A DNA stretch of 33,026 bases from Lachnospiraceae bacterium (GCA_017449745.1 JAFTFD010000318.1:1-33026), one strand, 5' to 3'. Positions 10,501 through 18,151 are shown, counted from the stretch's first letter. Numbers and translations: made by a program. The notes: generated from the letters alone by a model not told the origin.

Positions 10501-11705
10501 TCGGAAGGTTCTTCGTAACGGAAGTTGTAAAAGCGCATGGCATTCAGATACTTTCTTGCTTCCGTATCTTCACGCTCGATCATGTGCTCATCATTTGCCG
10601 CCACTGTTGGTATGGAAAGCTTATGGGCAAGGTCATTTAAGACCGGCATCCACAGTTTCTCCATGGGGAGCCCATGGTACTGAAGTTCAATAAAGAAGTA
10701 CCCGTGTCCTGCGATGGAATCATAGTACAGGGCTTCCTGTTCGAACTTCTTTCGGATCTCATCCTGCGTCATCACCTGGCTTTCCAGGTAAGCCTTTCTT
10801 TCCCTTTTTGCCCTGACATCATCCTCCGGGAGGATTTTGCCGGCAAACTGTTTCATGTCGGCACGTGCCCTGGCAAGGTCAGCCTTGATCCTGTCAAAGT
10901 TCTCCCTGGCAATCTCCGTTTTCTTCTCTTCTTCCCTTATTTCCGCCAGTGCCTGTTCCTTTTCCGGGCCGTCTTCGCGCTTTTCGATGGCGCGGATCCT
11001 GGCCGTATAGGTCCTGTTCTTCCATTCCTTTGCCTGATCATACACTTCCTGCACATCTGCAAGACGAGCCTGGGCCATGGCAAGGAAACCGGAATTTTCT
11101 TCATGCATGCGGAGCTTCTCATCGATCGATGTAAGCTCCTCGATATAGGCATCATTCTGGTAGACCCTGCCTGCCAGTACGCCGCCAACGCATGCGCTTG
11201 TAACTACGACGTGCTTATGGCCGGCAGTCCCCGGAGCGATATACTTCTCCAGGATCTCCTTGTCGATGCACGGATAGACGTTATTCCCGCGTTTTTCGAT
11301 ATGCGCATTGCTCTCCGTAACGATAAGGCTCACTGCCTTGCGTCCTATATCATCCAGTCCGATCAGGATCAGGTGCAGCTTGGTATCCGCTTTTCCGCCC
11401 ACATGGCTGATGTTATTTTCATCATCCTTTGAGACGACATCTGATAAAATATCCTTCAGATAAGCTTCCACGCCGAATACGGGACGTACACCGGCTGCTT
11501 TGCATGCCTTCATGTGCTGGATCCATCCGGCAATATTCCCGTGGTCTGTCAGCGCAAGGCTGTCAAATCCAAGGGACTTTGCCTTATTGGCCATATCCCC
11601 GACCTTATTGAAGGAGTCCTTCAGCGAGTTCTCAGAATGGCAATGAAGCCGCCCATGGTAAGGCAGGGCTTCGATACGTGAATAAAGGGTGGTTAGATCT
11701 CTCAT
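7578..11705 (-). CDS. dnaE: DNA polymerase III alpha subunit, DnaE type, with coiled-coil insert
   Basis: Replicative DNA polymerase subunit that extends primers with dNTPs. The order is that of DnaE: PHP domain (LHCHSENS at 20-27, LALTDHGN at 50-57), catalytic palm with GPGRGSG (561-567), PDIDVDF carrying D603 and D605, and FDFLGL with the third carboxylate D765. HAAGVV (722-727), YRPGPMD (844-850) and FNLAHAAVYSYVAY follow, then helix-hairpin-helix (about 1037-1070) and an OB fold (about 1225-1300). At 1,375 residues it is longer than most DnaE proteins. Extra length comes from a charged, Lys/Glu-rich probable coiled coil at about 186-320, inside the N-terminal part, and a shorter insert at about 520-555 before GPGRGSG. 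The RBS GGGAG precedes the ATG by 9 nt. It stands alone with its own terminator beside wall-protein genes, which suggests an element-borne copy rather than the housekeeping gene; that is inference. Confidence 0.92.
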   Translation of the reverse strand: MRDLTTLYSRIEALPYHGRLHCHSENSLKDSFNKVGDMANKAKSLGFDSLALTDHGNIAGWIQHMKACKAAGVRPVFGVEAYLKDILSDVVSKDDENNISHVGGKADTKLHLILIGLDDIGRKAVSLIVTESNAHIEKRGNNVYPCIDKEILEKYIAPGTAGHKHVVVTSACVGGVLAGRVYQNDAYIEELTSIDEKLRMHEENSGFLAMAQARLADVQEVYDQAKEWKNRTYTARIRAIEKREDGPEKEQALAEIREEEKKTEIARENFDRIKADLARARADMKQFAGKILPEDDVRAKRERKAYLESQVMTQDEIRKKFEQEALYYDSIAGHGYFFIELQYHGLPMEKLWMPVLNDLAHKLSIPTVAANDEHMIEREDTEARKYLNAMRFYNFRYEEPSDSDYELYFKSDEELTDALVSMLGKEEDVYEAFSGISQILSMCDEGTLEKGEHYPKWNKDWTKEESLAFLEKLAREGIPKRYPEWTDELEDRLQYELSVIRDMGFADYFLVVQWYINVGKKLGHMPDDRFRYLQVHVTEMDLESILSYIEADQSLPGYAVGPGRGSGAASIVCYLTGMTAIDPIRFNLVFERFLNPERVTMPDIDVDFSQHIRDLLIQIMRAKFGNDGICTIMTRGTMAAKNAIKQTAKVYGAKKHPGEKDAHKTFLSLGDAMAKLVPAAPGAKLADADGDIMAEFGDNDDAMAIYKIAKKLEGTYSQTGQHAAGVVLADNGDIKQYTALFNIDGAWVSQMDKTEVEEYGMLKFDFLGLINLDIITDTVRDIAKHNPGVSLDLDNLPIEKDVIKLFAEGNTNRIFQFESPGMKKTLRQFHPESLDDLILLNALYRPGPMDQIPKVVKAKREGVVTYKVSQLEPILKSTYGFIVYQEQVQQIFRDLAGYSLGGADLVRRAMSKKKEKELAAQRQIFIYGDESKGIPGCVKNGVSEKDANEIFDTMMEFAAYGFNLAHAAVYSYVAYITGYLKQYYTAEFFRSAMRYTSIDVIQPLVKECKDRNIEVRNPDINISQESLELINDSIYFGLGDVKSAVGSAPDIIREREENGPFTDITDFLIRTNCKKDVFVSLACAGAFDNICPGRYDLISNANDIVELVSSMASAGKELREKLKLAQLIEDGKDDEAREMNGGKKPNMKVLARTVARLQNRIADAKEMMAGINRHYSIPDPLYLMQKETEAIGTYLTTRIFNGYEDVAQAGGKKLESVDNRADNVKLLVYPDNVSVRTTKNGKTFASFDAVTKFGTIRGITWDEDVAEKLTSVHDPVIMSGALRADDYRDGQMQLAVKSFSEAKKAYKDIHVKVRNLACWVDLCEKAKEHQDQDDRIIAWTADGEEDYWREANLIVSHATIDWMEENGIGEVCRND

Positions 11706-11748
11706 TTTTTCTTTCTCCCTTATGTGTTGATAAGTTGTCAGTTATTCA

Positions 11749-11760
11749 ATACAAATATGT
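11749..11760 (-). promoter_or_regulatory. Shared 12-nt motif upstream of dnaE
   Basis: ACATATTTGTAT on the minus strand, about 45 nt before the dnaE start. The copies before dnaE and before the Glu/Pro-rich gene also share flanking bases downstream (GAA, then AACTGA and AAC), which argues for common descent of the two promoters. Confidence 0.5.
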
Positions 11761-11780
11761 TTCAAATGAAGGGAAAATAA

Positions 11781-11836
11781 GATTCACATTTTTATGGAAG
11801 ATGACCTGGATTCATATTTGGAATGAAATGATGACC
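11781..11836 (+). repeat. Imperfect direct repeat pair in the divergent dnaE/small-ORF region
   Basis: Two copies, 11781-11806 and 11809-11836, both begin GATTCA(C/T)ATTT and end GATGACC. They lie just before the RBS of the 58-residue gene and behind the dnaE motif. They could be a two-site operator or a small duplication. Confidence 0.45.
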
Positions 11837-11858
11837 CTTTTATTTGGAGGAAAATGCT

Positions 11859-12035
11859 ATGAAGAAGAGCAAAAAGAACGCACAGAAACTGGACGCCATC
11901 CGCTCTGCCCGCGGGATCGAACGGAAAGAAAGGCTGGCGCAGGGGACATGGATGCCCCGCGGATCTGTGCACGACAAGCCTTCCAGATCCTCAAAGAGAC
12001 TGGATGAGAAGTATAAGTCAGCAATGACGGATTGA
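11859..12035 (+). CDS. Small basic protein of 58 residues
   Basis: Not recognised. The sequence is rich in Lys and Arg throughout (begins MKKSKKNAQKLDAIRSARG) with no membrane segment or Cys motif. The case for a real gene is strong for its size: GGAGG at 11846-11850 lies 8 nt before the ATG, and a perfect terminator begins 5 nt after the stop. An in-frame TTG at 11844 is upstream of usable RBS spacing and is rejected as the start. It is divergent from dnaE, so the two may share control. Its charge fits a nucleic-acid-binding or ribosome-associated protein, but that is only a guess. Confidence 0.7.
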   Translation: MKKSKKNAQKLDAIRSARGIERKERLAQGTWMPRGSVHDKPSRSSKRLDEKYKSAMTD

Positions 12036-12039
12036 TACC

Positions 12040-12071
12040 AGACCCCTGCCAGAAGGCAGGGGTCTTTTTTT
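12040..12071 (+). terminator. Terminator of the 58-residue gene
   Basis: The perfect 11-bp arms AGACCCCTGCC and GGCAGGGGTCT enclose an AGAA loop and are followed by a run of seven T. Confidence 0.95.
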
Positions 12072-12137
12072 GAAACGCTAAAAGATAAAGTGAGGGCCTG
12101 CTGCCAGAAGCTTAAATCCGGAAGCAAACAGATCCAT

Positions 12138-12314
12138 CTATGTCTGAACACTCCAGATAGCTTCCGCAAAGACGCCTGCAACTAACAAGCAGACAGCGCT
12201 GAAAGAACGAAACGGCATCACATGAAATTTCTTCTGTATAGGATATAGCCACGGTATTCCTCCGATCGTGCAGGTATCCTGCAAAAGGTGCAAAAAGAAG
12301 TAGGTCAGAAATCC
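12138..12314 (-). pseudogene. C-terminal fragment of a YdjM-like metal-dependent hydrolase
   Basis: A minus-strand frame of 58 codons, open from after a TAG at 12315-12317 to a TAG at 12138-12140 and lacking a start, reads LTYFFLHLLQDTCTIGGIPW, then LYPIQKKFHVMPF and a hydrophobic tail. The HLLxDxxTxxGIPxLYP pattern is that of the membrane-associated metal-dependent hydrolases (YdjM family, PF04307), with the His and Asp of the conserved motif present. A hydrophobic stretch in a neighbouring frame just upstream (about 12280-12366) may be more of the same gene after frameshifts. The normal protein is about 150-250 residues, so this is a remnant. The assignment rests on one motif. Confidence 0.5.
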
Positions 12315-12332
12315 CTATTCTGTGATAAAGGT

Positions 12333-12497
12333 TCAGTAAAAAGATCCATATGCAAATGGCCATCACTGCAGTGAAGATGCTATCCGGACTCTTGCAGGTG
12401 GTTTGATTGACAATACTGCTGCTTATCTGCCGTATGGATGGGCGGCTTGGCCAAACATACCGGCTGCTTCCGTGCTGCTCTTCGATCAGGTATGTTA
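12333..12497 (+). pseudogene. Unidentified plus-strand gene tail
   Basis: An open frame with no start codon begins after a TAA at 12330 and ends at the TAA at 12495-12497. It contains RTLAGGLIDNTAAYLPYGWA and ends LLFDQVC. It stops 5 nt before a hairpin that has T-runs in both directions, so it may be the tail of a lost gene that converged on the thiolase gene. I recognise no family, and it could be chance. Confidence 0.2.
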
Positions 12498-12546
12498 AAA
12501 AAGCGGTTCTGGAGGTCGTTGTACGACACTCTGAACCGCCCTTTTT
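12496..12546 (-). terminator. Bidirectional terminator after the thiolase gene
   Basis: The GCGGTTC (12503-12509) and GAACCGC (12533-12539) arms enclose an inner GTCGT/ACGAC stem. The minus strand continues into TTTTTT and the plus strand into CTTTTT. It overlaps the thiolase stop codon. Confidence 0.85.
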
Positions 12547-13750
12547 ATCTTATTTCGTTCACACTATCAGAACTTGCACGCTCCACAACAGCAACACAAC
12601 CCATGCCTCCTCCGATACAAAGTGTGGCAAGTCCTCTCTTTACATTTCTTCGATCCATCTCATGCAGAAGTGTGACGAGGATCCGTGCCCCGGAAGCCCC
12701 TACCGGATGTCCCAGGGCAATTGCTCCGCCGTTGACATTCAGCTTTTCGGGATCCAGGCAAAGTTCCCTTGCAACTGCCAGAGACTGTGCTGCAAAGGCC
12801 TCATTAGCCTCATACAGATCAAAGTCCTCTATGGTAAGTCCCGTCTTTTTGAGCACCTTTTTCGTGGCTGCCACGGGACCTACTCCCATAATGGCAGGAT
12901 CAACACCAGCCAGTGCCCCCCAACGCCAATATGCCATAGGAGTCACTCCAAGCTCTTTTGCCCTGCTCTCCCGCATCAGGATCATCGCAGCAGCCCCATC
13001 ATTGATGCCGGAGGCATTGCCAGCAGTGGTTACACCGTCAGGATTGACCGGTCTGAGCTTTGCCAGCTTTTCAAGGGAGGTATCCGGACGCGGTCCCTCA
13101 TCTGTATCAACGACAATCTCTTCCTTCTTCAAACGGACAGTAACCGGTACAATTTCATCACGAAACTTCCCATCCGCTGCCGCCTTTGCCGCCTTCTGTT
13201 GGGAAGCAAGGGCAAACGCATCCAGTTCCTCCCTTTGCAGTCCCCATTTTACAGCAACATTATCTGCTGTCTGAATCATATGGTAATCGTTAAAGGCATC
13301 CCATAGGGCATCCTTCACCATCGTGTCGACAAGCGTCCCGTTGTTCATCCGATAACCAAAACGCGCCTGCATCGCCGCAAAAGGTGCCTGGGACATGTTT
13401 TCCATGCCGCCCGCTACAACGATATCCGCACTGCCAGAGAGGATCTTCTCTGCAGCCATATTCACACAGTTCAGGCCGGATCCGCATACGACATTAACAG
13501 TAACAGCCGGCACATCATAAGGAAGTCCGGCCTTTACACCTGCCTGTCTGGCCGGATTCTGTCCGAGCCCTGCCTGGATTACGCACCCCATCAACACCTC
13601 ATCAACTGCTTCCGGAGCAACTCCTGCCCGATGAAGCGCCTCACGGATCACCACTGCGCCGAGATCAACCGCTCCTACACTGCTGAGGACGCCGCCCATT
13701 TTACCTATCGCCGTTCTGCAGGCTCCTGCTATTATTATTCTGTCAGCCAT
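12545..13750 (-). CDS. Thiolase (acetyl-CoA C-acetyltransferase family)
   Basis: Cytosolic thiolase of 401 residues, the usual length. It either condenses two acyl-CoA or, in a degradative setting, splits a 3-ketoacyl-CoA with CoA. The catalytic residues are visible: nucleophile C89 in VVCGSG, H348 in GHPVGASG and C378 in CIGGGMG; NEAFA (316-320) is also intact. It is the last gene of the operon running from the CaiB gene at 16,953, 110 nt after the AtuA C-terminal partner, and is followed at once by a terminator. The context favours the thiolytic direction at the end of an acyl-CoA breakdown route, but chain specificity cannot be read from the sequence. GGAAAGAG before the ATG supports the start. 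Confidence 0.93.
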   Translation of the reverse strand: MADRIIIAGACRTAIGKMGGVLSSVGAVDLGAVVIREALHRAGVAPEAVDEVLMGCVIQAGLGQNPARQAGVKAGLPYDVPAVTVNVVCGSGLNCVNMAAEKILSGSADIVVAGGMENMSQAPFAAMQARFGYRMNNGTLVDTMVKDALWDAFNDYHMIQTADNVAVKWGLQREELDAFALASQQKAAKAAADGKFRDEIVPVTVRLKKEEIVVDTDEGPRPDTSLEKLAKLRPVNPDGVTTAGNASGINDGAAAMILMRESRAKELGVTPMAYWRWGALAGVDPAIMGVGPVAATKKVLKKTGLTIEDFDLYEANEAFAAQSLAVARELCLDPEKLNVNGGAIALGHPVGASGARILVTLLHEMDRRNVKRGLATLCIGGGMGCVAVVERASSDSVNEIR

Positions 13751-13860
13751 CTCTCTTTCCTTTGCATTTGGCTAATATGACCAGCCGTGTCTGTTCTTCC
13801 ACCGTCCGGAACAACAGATCGGTTATGGCGGCCTTCCTTAATGAAAACCGCCCGTAATAA

Positions 13861-14190
13861 TCACAGCTCATCGTCTTCGACATGGATCTTCAGGCGCATC
13901 ACAGCGCTTCCCATCGATTTTCCAAGGCTGTCCAGACGAAGGCTCATTGTGGCGCCTCCGCCCAGTGCGTGCTGCATGACGAAATTAAAACCGCCAAGGC
14001 TAGGGACCTCATACCTTGTAATTTCCCCCTTGACCATGTCTCCGAAATATCTGTGCAGCACATCAGGCGTCACCTCTCTTTCAATGATCCTGTAATATTC
14101 CGGCTTTCGGGCAAATACGCAGACGTTGCTGGTATCCCCTTTGTCTCCGCTTCTTCCGTGTGCGATATCATATAAATAAATTTCTTTCAT
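13861..14190 (-). CDS. AtuA-like C-terminal (ferredoxin-fold) domain protein
   Basis: A 109-residue protein matching the C-terminal module of AtuA: HGRSGDKGDTSNV (residues 11-23), then RYEVPSLGGFNFV and LGGGATMSLRLDSLGK. AtuA is needed for acyclic terpene use in Pseudomonas, but its chemistry is not established. In that organism both modules are in one chain; here this module is a separate gene downstream of the N-terminal module, so the two products probably form a complex. A hairpin (14216-14252) lies in the 145-nt gap between them. The start at 14190 has GAGGAGCTC upstream. Confidence 0.85.
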   Translation of the reverse strand: MKEIYLYDIAHGRSGDKGDTSNVCVFARKPEYYRIIEREVTPDVLHRYFGDMVKGEITRYEVPSLGGFNFVMQHALGGGATMSLRLDSLGKSMGSAVMRLKIHVEDDEL

Positions 14191-14215
14191 GAAGAGCTCC
14201 TCTTTCTTTCTCCAG

Positions 14216-14252
14216 GCGGAGCAGTCCGCTTCTCATACAACTGCTGCTCCGC
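14216..14252 (-). other. Intercistronic hairpin in the acyl-CoA operon
   Basis: The arms GCGGAGCAG and CTGCTCCGC are a perfect 9-bp match around a 19-nt loop, with no T-run. It may stabilise or process the mRNA between the two AtuA pieces. Confidence 0.4.
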
Positions 14253-14335
14253 GCAGACCGATCATCTGCCATGATTCTGTATTCCACAAAACCCGGTCTG
14301 TCCTGCCATATTAAATGTGACTGTGAAAGACCACG

Positions 14336-15706
14336 TCATCCCACTGTCAGAATATGGCTTTCCGTCTGCACTGCCTCGCGAGGGACACTTGTCGGCCAAA
14401 GAGCCATCACCTCCTGCACATGGGCTCTTCCGCCGAAGAAGGAGGCTCCGGGAGGGCCATTGAGCTGAAGCGGTGAAATCTCGGGAATGATTTTGGCGCA
14501 TTCATTTTTGTCCTCAGAGAATACCGCGATCCGCATGACACATTCATTCAGGTTCTTTATGGCCTCTTCGCTCATATCCGCGACATTCAGATGCAGGCTG
14601 TTGAGTCCGATGAAGCTGATATGCACATCGTCTGCCTTCATGCCGCGCTTTGCCATCTTTTTCATGATGACATCTGCGCAGTATTTTGCCTTTTCATAGG
14701 CATCCGGCCACGCAAAGGAGAGCATACTGACCGTCTTCCAGCCCTTGTGATATCCGACACACAGCTTCAATGTATCCGGACGTGGCTTACCCTTGATCCC
14801 ATCGACACGCACCCGGTTATCGCCAACCTGGCGGATCGTCGCATGAGATACATCCACATTGACGTCAGGTGTCCAGTAGTTGGAAGGATCCAGGACTTCA
14901 TAGAGGAACTGCTCTTTGACGCTCTGCTCGCTGATGAGGCCGCCGCAGTCCGGAGCCTTGGTGATCTCCATCGTATCTTCGGTCAGCTCTGCAATCGGGA
15001 ATCCGAGATCCTCCATACGAGGCACGCTTCTCCAGTCATACATGAAGTTTCCGCCTGCTCCCTGACCGCCGCACTCGAGCATGTGTCCTGCCATAATGCC
15101 GCGTGCAAGATTGTCCCAATCGTCCGCAGCCCATCCAAACTCATATTTCAACGGTGCCATAAAGAGTGCAGAGTCTGCAGCCCGGCCAGTGATAACGGTG
15201 TCTGCGCCGTCTGCGATGCATTGTTCTATGCTCTCATGTCCGATGTAGACATTACAGTTATATATTTTGTCTACAATATCGTTAAAATCCCCGTCGTAAT
15301 CAAAATTCGGGAAAGTCCATCCATCCTTTAAAAGCTGTGGGATCTTATCCTTTATATTGTCGCCGGTCACATATCCGATCTTATATCCATGCATGGACTC
15401 ACTTTCCGCCCAGGTGCGAATCGCATCCACGCAGCCACTGACATTCATTCCGCCGGCGTTGGTGATCAGACGGATCTTTTTCTCCCATGCCTCCTTGCCG
15501 GCCTCCCTAAGAAGCCGTGTTACAAAGTCCGGTGCAAAGCCTTTAGAAGGATCCTTCAGCTGCTGCTTGGCCATAATGGAAAGAGTCAGCTCCGCCAGGT
15601 AGTCGCATCCCATATATTGAATGTCGGCGTTCTGGATCATGTGCACAGCTGCATCCGGGCTGTCGCCCCAGAATCCCTGGCCTCCTCCGATTGCTATTTT
15701 TTTCAT
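14336..15706 (-). CDS. AtuA family protein, main (DUF1446) domain
   Basis: A 456-residue protein of the acyclic terpene utilisation AtuA N-terminal family (DUF1446, PF07287). It starts MKKIAIGGGQGFWGDSPDA, the family's glycine-rich opening, and contains ITNAGGMNVSGCVDAIRTW, DTVITGRAADSALFMAPLK and HMLECGGQGAGGNFMYDW, all typical. The reaction is unknown; members occur with acyl-CoA enzymes of branched-acid or terpenoid breakdown, as here, between a CoA-transferase and a thiolase. The ATG at 15706 is preferred over a TTG two codons upstream because GGAGG sits 10 nt before the ATG and only 4 nt before the TTG. It begins 32 nt after the CaiB gene, so the two are surely cotranscribed. Confidence 0.88.
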   Translation of the reverse strand: MKKIAIGGGQGFWGDSPDAAVHMIQNADIQYMGCDYLAELTLSIMAKQQLKDPSKGFAPDFVTRLLREAGKEAWEKKIRLITNAGGMNVSGCVDAIRTWAESESMHGYKIGYVTGDNIKDKIPQLLKDGWTFPNFDYDGDFNDIVDKIYNCNVYIGHESIEQCIADGADTVITGRAADSALFMAPLKYEFGWAADDWDNLARGIMAGHMLECGGQGAGGNFMYDWRSVPRMEDLGFPIAELTEDTMEITKAPDCGGLISEQSVKEQFLYEVLDPSNYWTPDVNVDVSHATIRQVGDNRVRVDGIKGKPRPDTLKLCVGYHKGWKTVSMLSFAWPDAYEKAKYCADVIMKKMAKRGMKADDVHISFIGLNSLHLNVADMSEEAIKNLNECVMRIAVFSEDKNECAKIIPEISPLQLNGPPGASFFGGRAHVQEVMALWPTSVPREAVQTESHILTVG

Positions 15707-15738
15707 TTCCAATTCTCCTCCGTTAAATGCAAACGTAA

Positions 15739-16953
15739 TTAAATTACCTGCTTCTCTTCGAGTGCAGAGATCTCCTGCTCGCTCATTCCAAGAAGTTCCC
15801 CCATAATTTCCCGGTTATGCTGCCCGAGAGTCGGAGCCGGCATATTGACGCGCGGCATCATGTCCATGAGCTTGATCGGGTTCCCGTTGACCTTCATGGA
15901 GCCGATGACAGGATGATCTACCTCGATAAACATCTCCCTGGCGCCCGCAATATGCTCATTCTCGGTTATCTGCTTTACATCGTAGATGGGCCCGGCGGGA
16001 ATGCCTTTTCCGAGAACAATGTCGACGACCTCGTCTACCGTGTGCTGCATCGTCCACTTCTCAACTTCTGCTTTCTGTGCCTTGTTGTTCTTTACCCTGA
16101 GCGGGACGGTGAGGAACCTTTCATCCGTGATCATCCAGGGCATCTCCACAACCTCATTGCAGAATTTCTCATAGAGCTTCTGGTTTCCACAAGCGATGAT
16201 CACATAGCCGTCCTTTGCATGATAGGTGTCGTACGGAGCGATGGAAGCATAGGCATTCCCCATCCTGACGGGAAGCTTTCCGCTCTCAAAATAGCGCACA
16301 TATGCGTTTTCCAGGCTGGCGACGACGGAATCAACTAAAGAGACATCGACGCGCTGCCCGACACCCGTGCGATGACGGGCCTCCAGCGCAAGCAGGACTC
16401 CCATAACGAGATTCATACCGCCAAGGATGTCTCCCATCGCGTTTCCGCTTCTGGTCGGCTCGCCTCCCTCTGCTCCTGTTACGCTCATCAGACCGCCCAT
16501 CCCCTGGGAGATGATGTCATATCCCGGGCGCATGGCATATGGCCCGTAGCTTCCGAATCCGGAAACAGCTCCATAAATCAGGCGCGGATTGATTTTTTTA
16601 AGCTCTTCGTATCCAAGGCCCAGCTTGTCCATGACGCCGGGTCTGTAATTCTCTATGACGACGTCTGCCTTACTGACAAGTCTTCGGAAAATTGCTTTTC
16701 CTTCCTCCGTCTTGAGATTCAGGGTAATTCCCTGCTTATTGTGATTCAGGTTTGCGTAATAGACACTCTCCCCATTGCGGTAGGGGCCATACCCGCGGGC
16801 GTCGTCCCCTCTGCCCGGGACCTCGATCTTGATCACCCTGGCGCCGAAATCCCCCAGGATGGAGCCTGCGTAAGGTCCTGCAACCACACGTGTCAGGTCC
16901 AGGACGGTAATGCCTTCCAGGGCTTGCGGCTGCTTGTTCTCTGTCTGTGTCAT
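15739..16953 (-). CDS. CaiB/BaiF family (family III) CoA-transferase
   Basis: Moves CoA from an acyl-CoA donor to a free carboxylic acid, activating the substrate of the pathway. At 404 residues it has the usual length. Family features are LDLTRVVAGPYA (18-29), VVIENYRPGVMDKLGLGYE (98-116), VSGFGSYGP and the catalytic Asp D175 in GNAMGDILGG. This class forms an interlocked dimer. It is the first gene of the four-gene acyl-CoA operon, divergent from the LysR regulator, and the RBS AAAGGAAG lies 6 nt before the ATG. The acid activated is not known; carnitine, bile acids, oxalate and methyl-branched acids are all used by relatives. Confidence 0.93.
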   Translation of the reverse strand: MTQTENKQPQALEGITVLDLTRVVAGPYAGSILGDFGARVIKIEVPGRGDDARGYGPYRNGESVYYANLNHNKQGITLNLKTEEGKAIFRRLVSKADVVIENYRPGVMDKLGLGYEELKKINPRLIYGAVSGFGSYGPYAMRPGYDIISQGMGGLMSVTGAEGGEPTRSGNAMGDILGGMNLVMGVLLALEARHRTGVGQRVDVSLVDSVVASLENAYVRYFESGKLPVRMGNAYASIAPYDTYHAKDGYVIIACGNQKLYEKFCNEVVEMPWMITDERFLTVPLRVKNNKAQKAEVEKWTMQHTVDEVVDIVLGKGIPAGPIYDVKQITENEHIAGAREMFIEVDHPVIGSMKVNGNPIKLMDMMPRVNMPAPTLGQHNREIMGELLGMSEQEISALEEKQVI

Positions 16954-17099
16954 GGCTTGCTTCCTTTCGATCGTGCATTAGATGTAAGGAAGGAAACTCA
17001 GTATCGCGCAGCGGGGAAAGGAATTGTCTGGAAGCTACTTTCGATACATTGATCCTTCCTGAAAAAGAATAACTCAGCATCTATGTATAAATCAAATTA

Positions 17100-17131
17100 T
17101 TGTAAATACTGTAATGATTAGTTATACTAAT
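17100..17131 (+). promoter_or_regulatory. lysR promoter overlapping a LysR-type dyad
   Basis: TTGTAA (17100-17105), a 17-nt spacer and TATACT (17123-17128) form a plausible sigma-A promoter for the LysR gene. The dyad ATTAGT-TAT-ACTAAT (17117-17131) includes the T-N11-A pattern bound by LysR-type regulators and covers the -10. Self-repression with divergent control of the CaiB operon is the usual arrangement and is inferred here. The rest of the 295-nt intergenic region shows no gene. Confidence 0.65.
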
Positions 17132-17248
17132 ACTGCAAAGTTGCCGAAACCTTTGAGGACGCAGTAAGCCTGACTGGCAGCAAACTGCACTGCATTGGTA
17201 CATCCGTGTAACTTATAAGTCCATTATGCAGACGGAAAGGAAGTGCTC

Positions 17249-18151
17249 ATGATCTCAAACCTGGAATATTATCGCAGCTTTCTGTATACAGCCAATCTGC
17301 TCAGCTTTACCCGCGCAGCAGAGCTGTTATATGTGACCCAGTCTGCCGTAAGCCAGTCCATTAAAAAGCTGGAAAATGAGCTTGGTTATCCTCTGTTTAT
17401 TCGCTCCGGCAAAGAGTTGCAGCTGACGACAGAGGGGGAGCATCTTCTCGTATATGTTCGCCGGGCTATGGAGGAGCTCAGTGCCGGTGAGCGCATTGTC
17501 TCAAATCAATATCTAGGGCGTCAGACCGAGCTGACCATTGGTGCCACGGAAACCGCGATCCGCTATTATCTCGCTACCGGGATCAGGAGTTTTAAATCGA
17601 TTCATCCGGATGTACAGATTATTTTCCAGGGAACAACGACACAGGAACTCTGCAGACTGTTAAAGGAAGGCGCTATCGAGCTTGCTTTCCTGATCTCGCC
17701 TATTCCCAAGGACTATGATTTTTCCCTGGTCCCATTGAGGACCTTTCAGGATATACCCATCGCTGCAGGGGATTTTGATATAGATGCTTTAAAGACTTAC
17801 TCCCAAAGGGAGCTGGCAGATTATCCTCTGATTGCCGTCTCTTCCGATAATCAGGCGCGGGCAAATATAGATGCCTGGTTTCTTGAGGATGGGCATATTC
17901 TCTCGCCCTCCTATACCGTCCGAAGTGTCAGTCTGGCACTGCCTCTGGTTCGCAGCGGACTTGGAATCGGTATGGTCCCTCTGGAATTTGTAACGGAAGA
18001 CTTGCAAAAAGGAGATTTGATTCAGATACGCACCAGATCACTTCCGGAAAAGCGGACCCTATATGCTGCAACGCAGAAGGGCTTGCCTATTTCACCGATT
18101 GCCTCGGCATTCATGGAAGCTGTTCCTGATGGGAAGAAAGAGATACCATGA
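17249..18151 (+). CDS. LysR family transcriptional regulator
   Basis: A 300-residue LysR-type regulator. The winged helix-turn-helix is at residues 1-60 (FTRAAELLYVTQSAVSQSIK), followed by the linker helix and a periplasmic-binding-like effector domain from about 88 (LTIGATETAIRYYLATGIRS) to 290. The ATG at 17249 is chosen over the GTG two codons upstream because AAAGG ends 8 nt before it. It is divergent from the CoA-transferase operon and is most likely its activator, sensing a pathway acid or CoA ester. The effector cannot be named. Confidence 0.93.
   Translation: MISNLEYYRSFLYTANLLSFTRAAELLYVTQSAVSQSIKKLENELGYPLFIRSGKELQLTTEGEHLLVYVRRAMEELSAGERIVSNQYLGRQTELTIGATETAIRYYLATGIRSFKSIHPDVQIIFQGTTTQELCRLLKEGAIELAFLISPIPKDYDFSLVPLRTFQDIPIAAGDFDIDALKTYSQRELADYPLIAVSSDNQARANIDAWFLEDGHILSPSYTVRSVSLALPLVRSGLGIGMVPLEFVTEDLQKGDLIQIRTRSLPEKRTLYAATQKGLPISPIASAFMEAVPDGKKEIP

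Noticed and set aside
10674-11432. Plus-strand frame of 252 codons inside dnaE
   Set aside because: The minus-strand DnaE motifs run straight through it, and it shows no recognisable domain.
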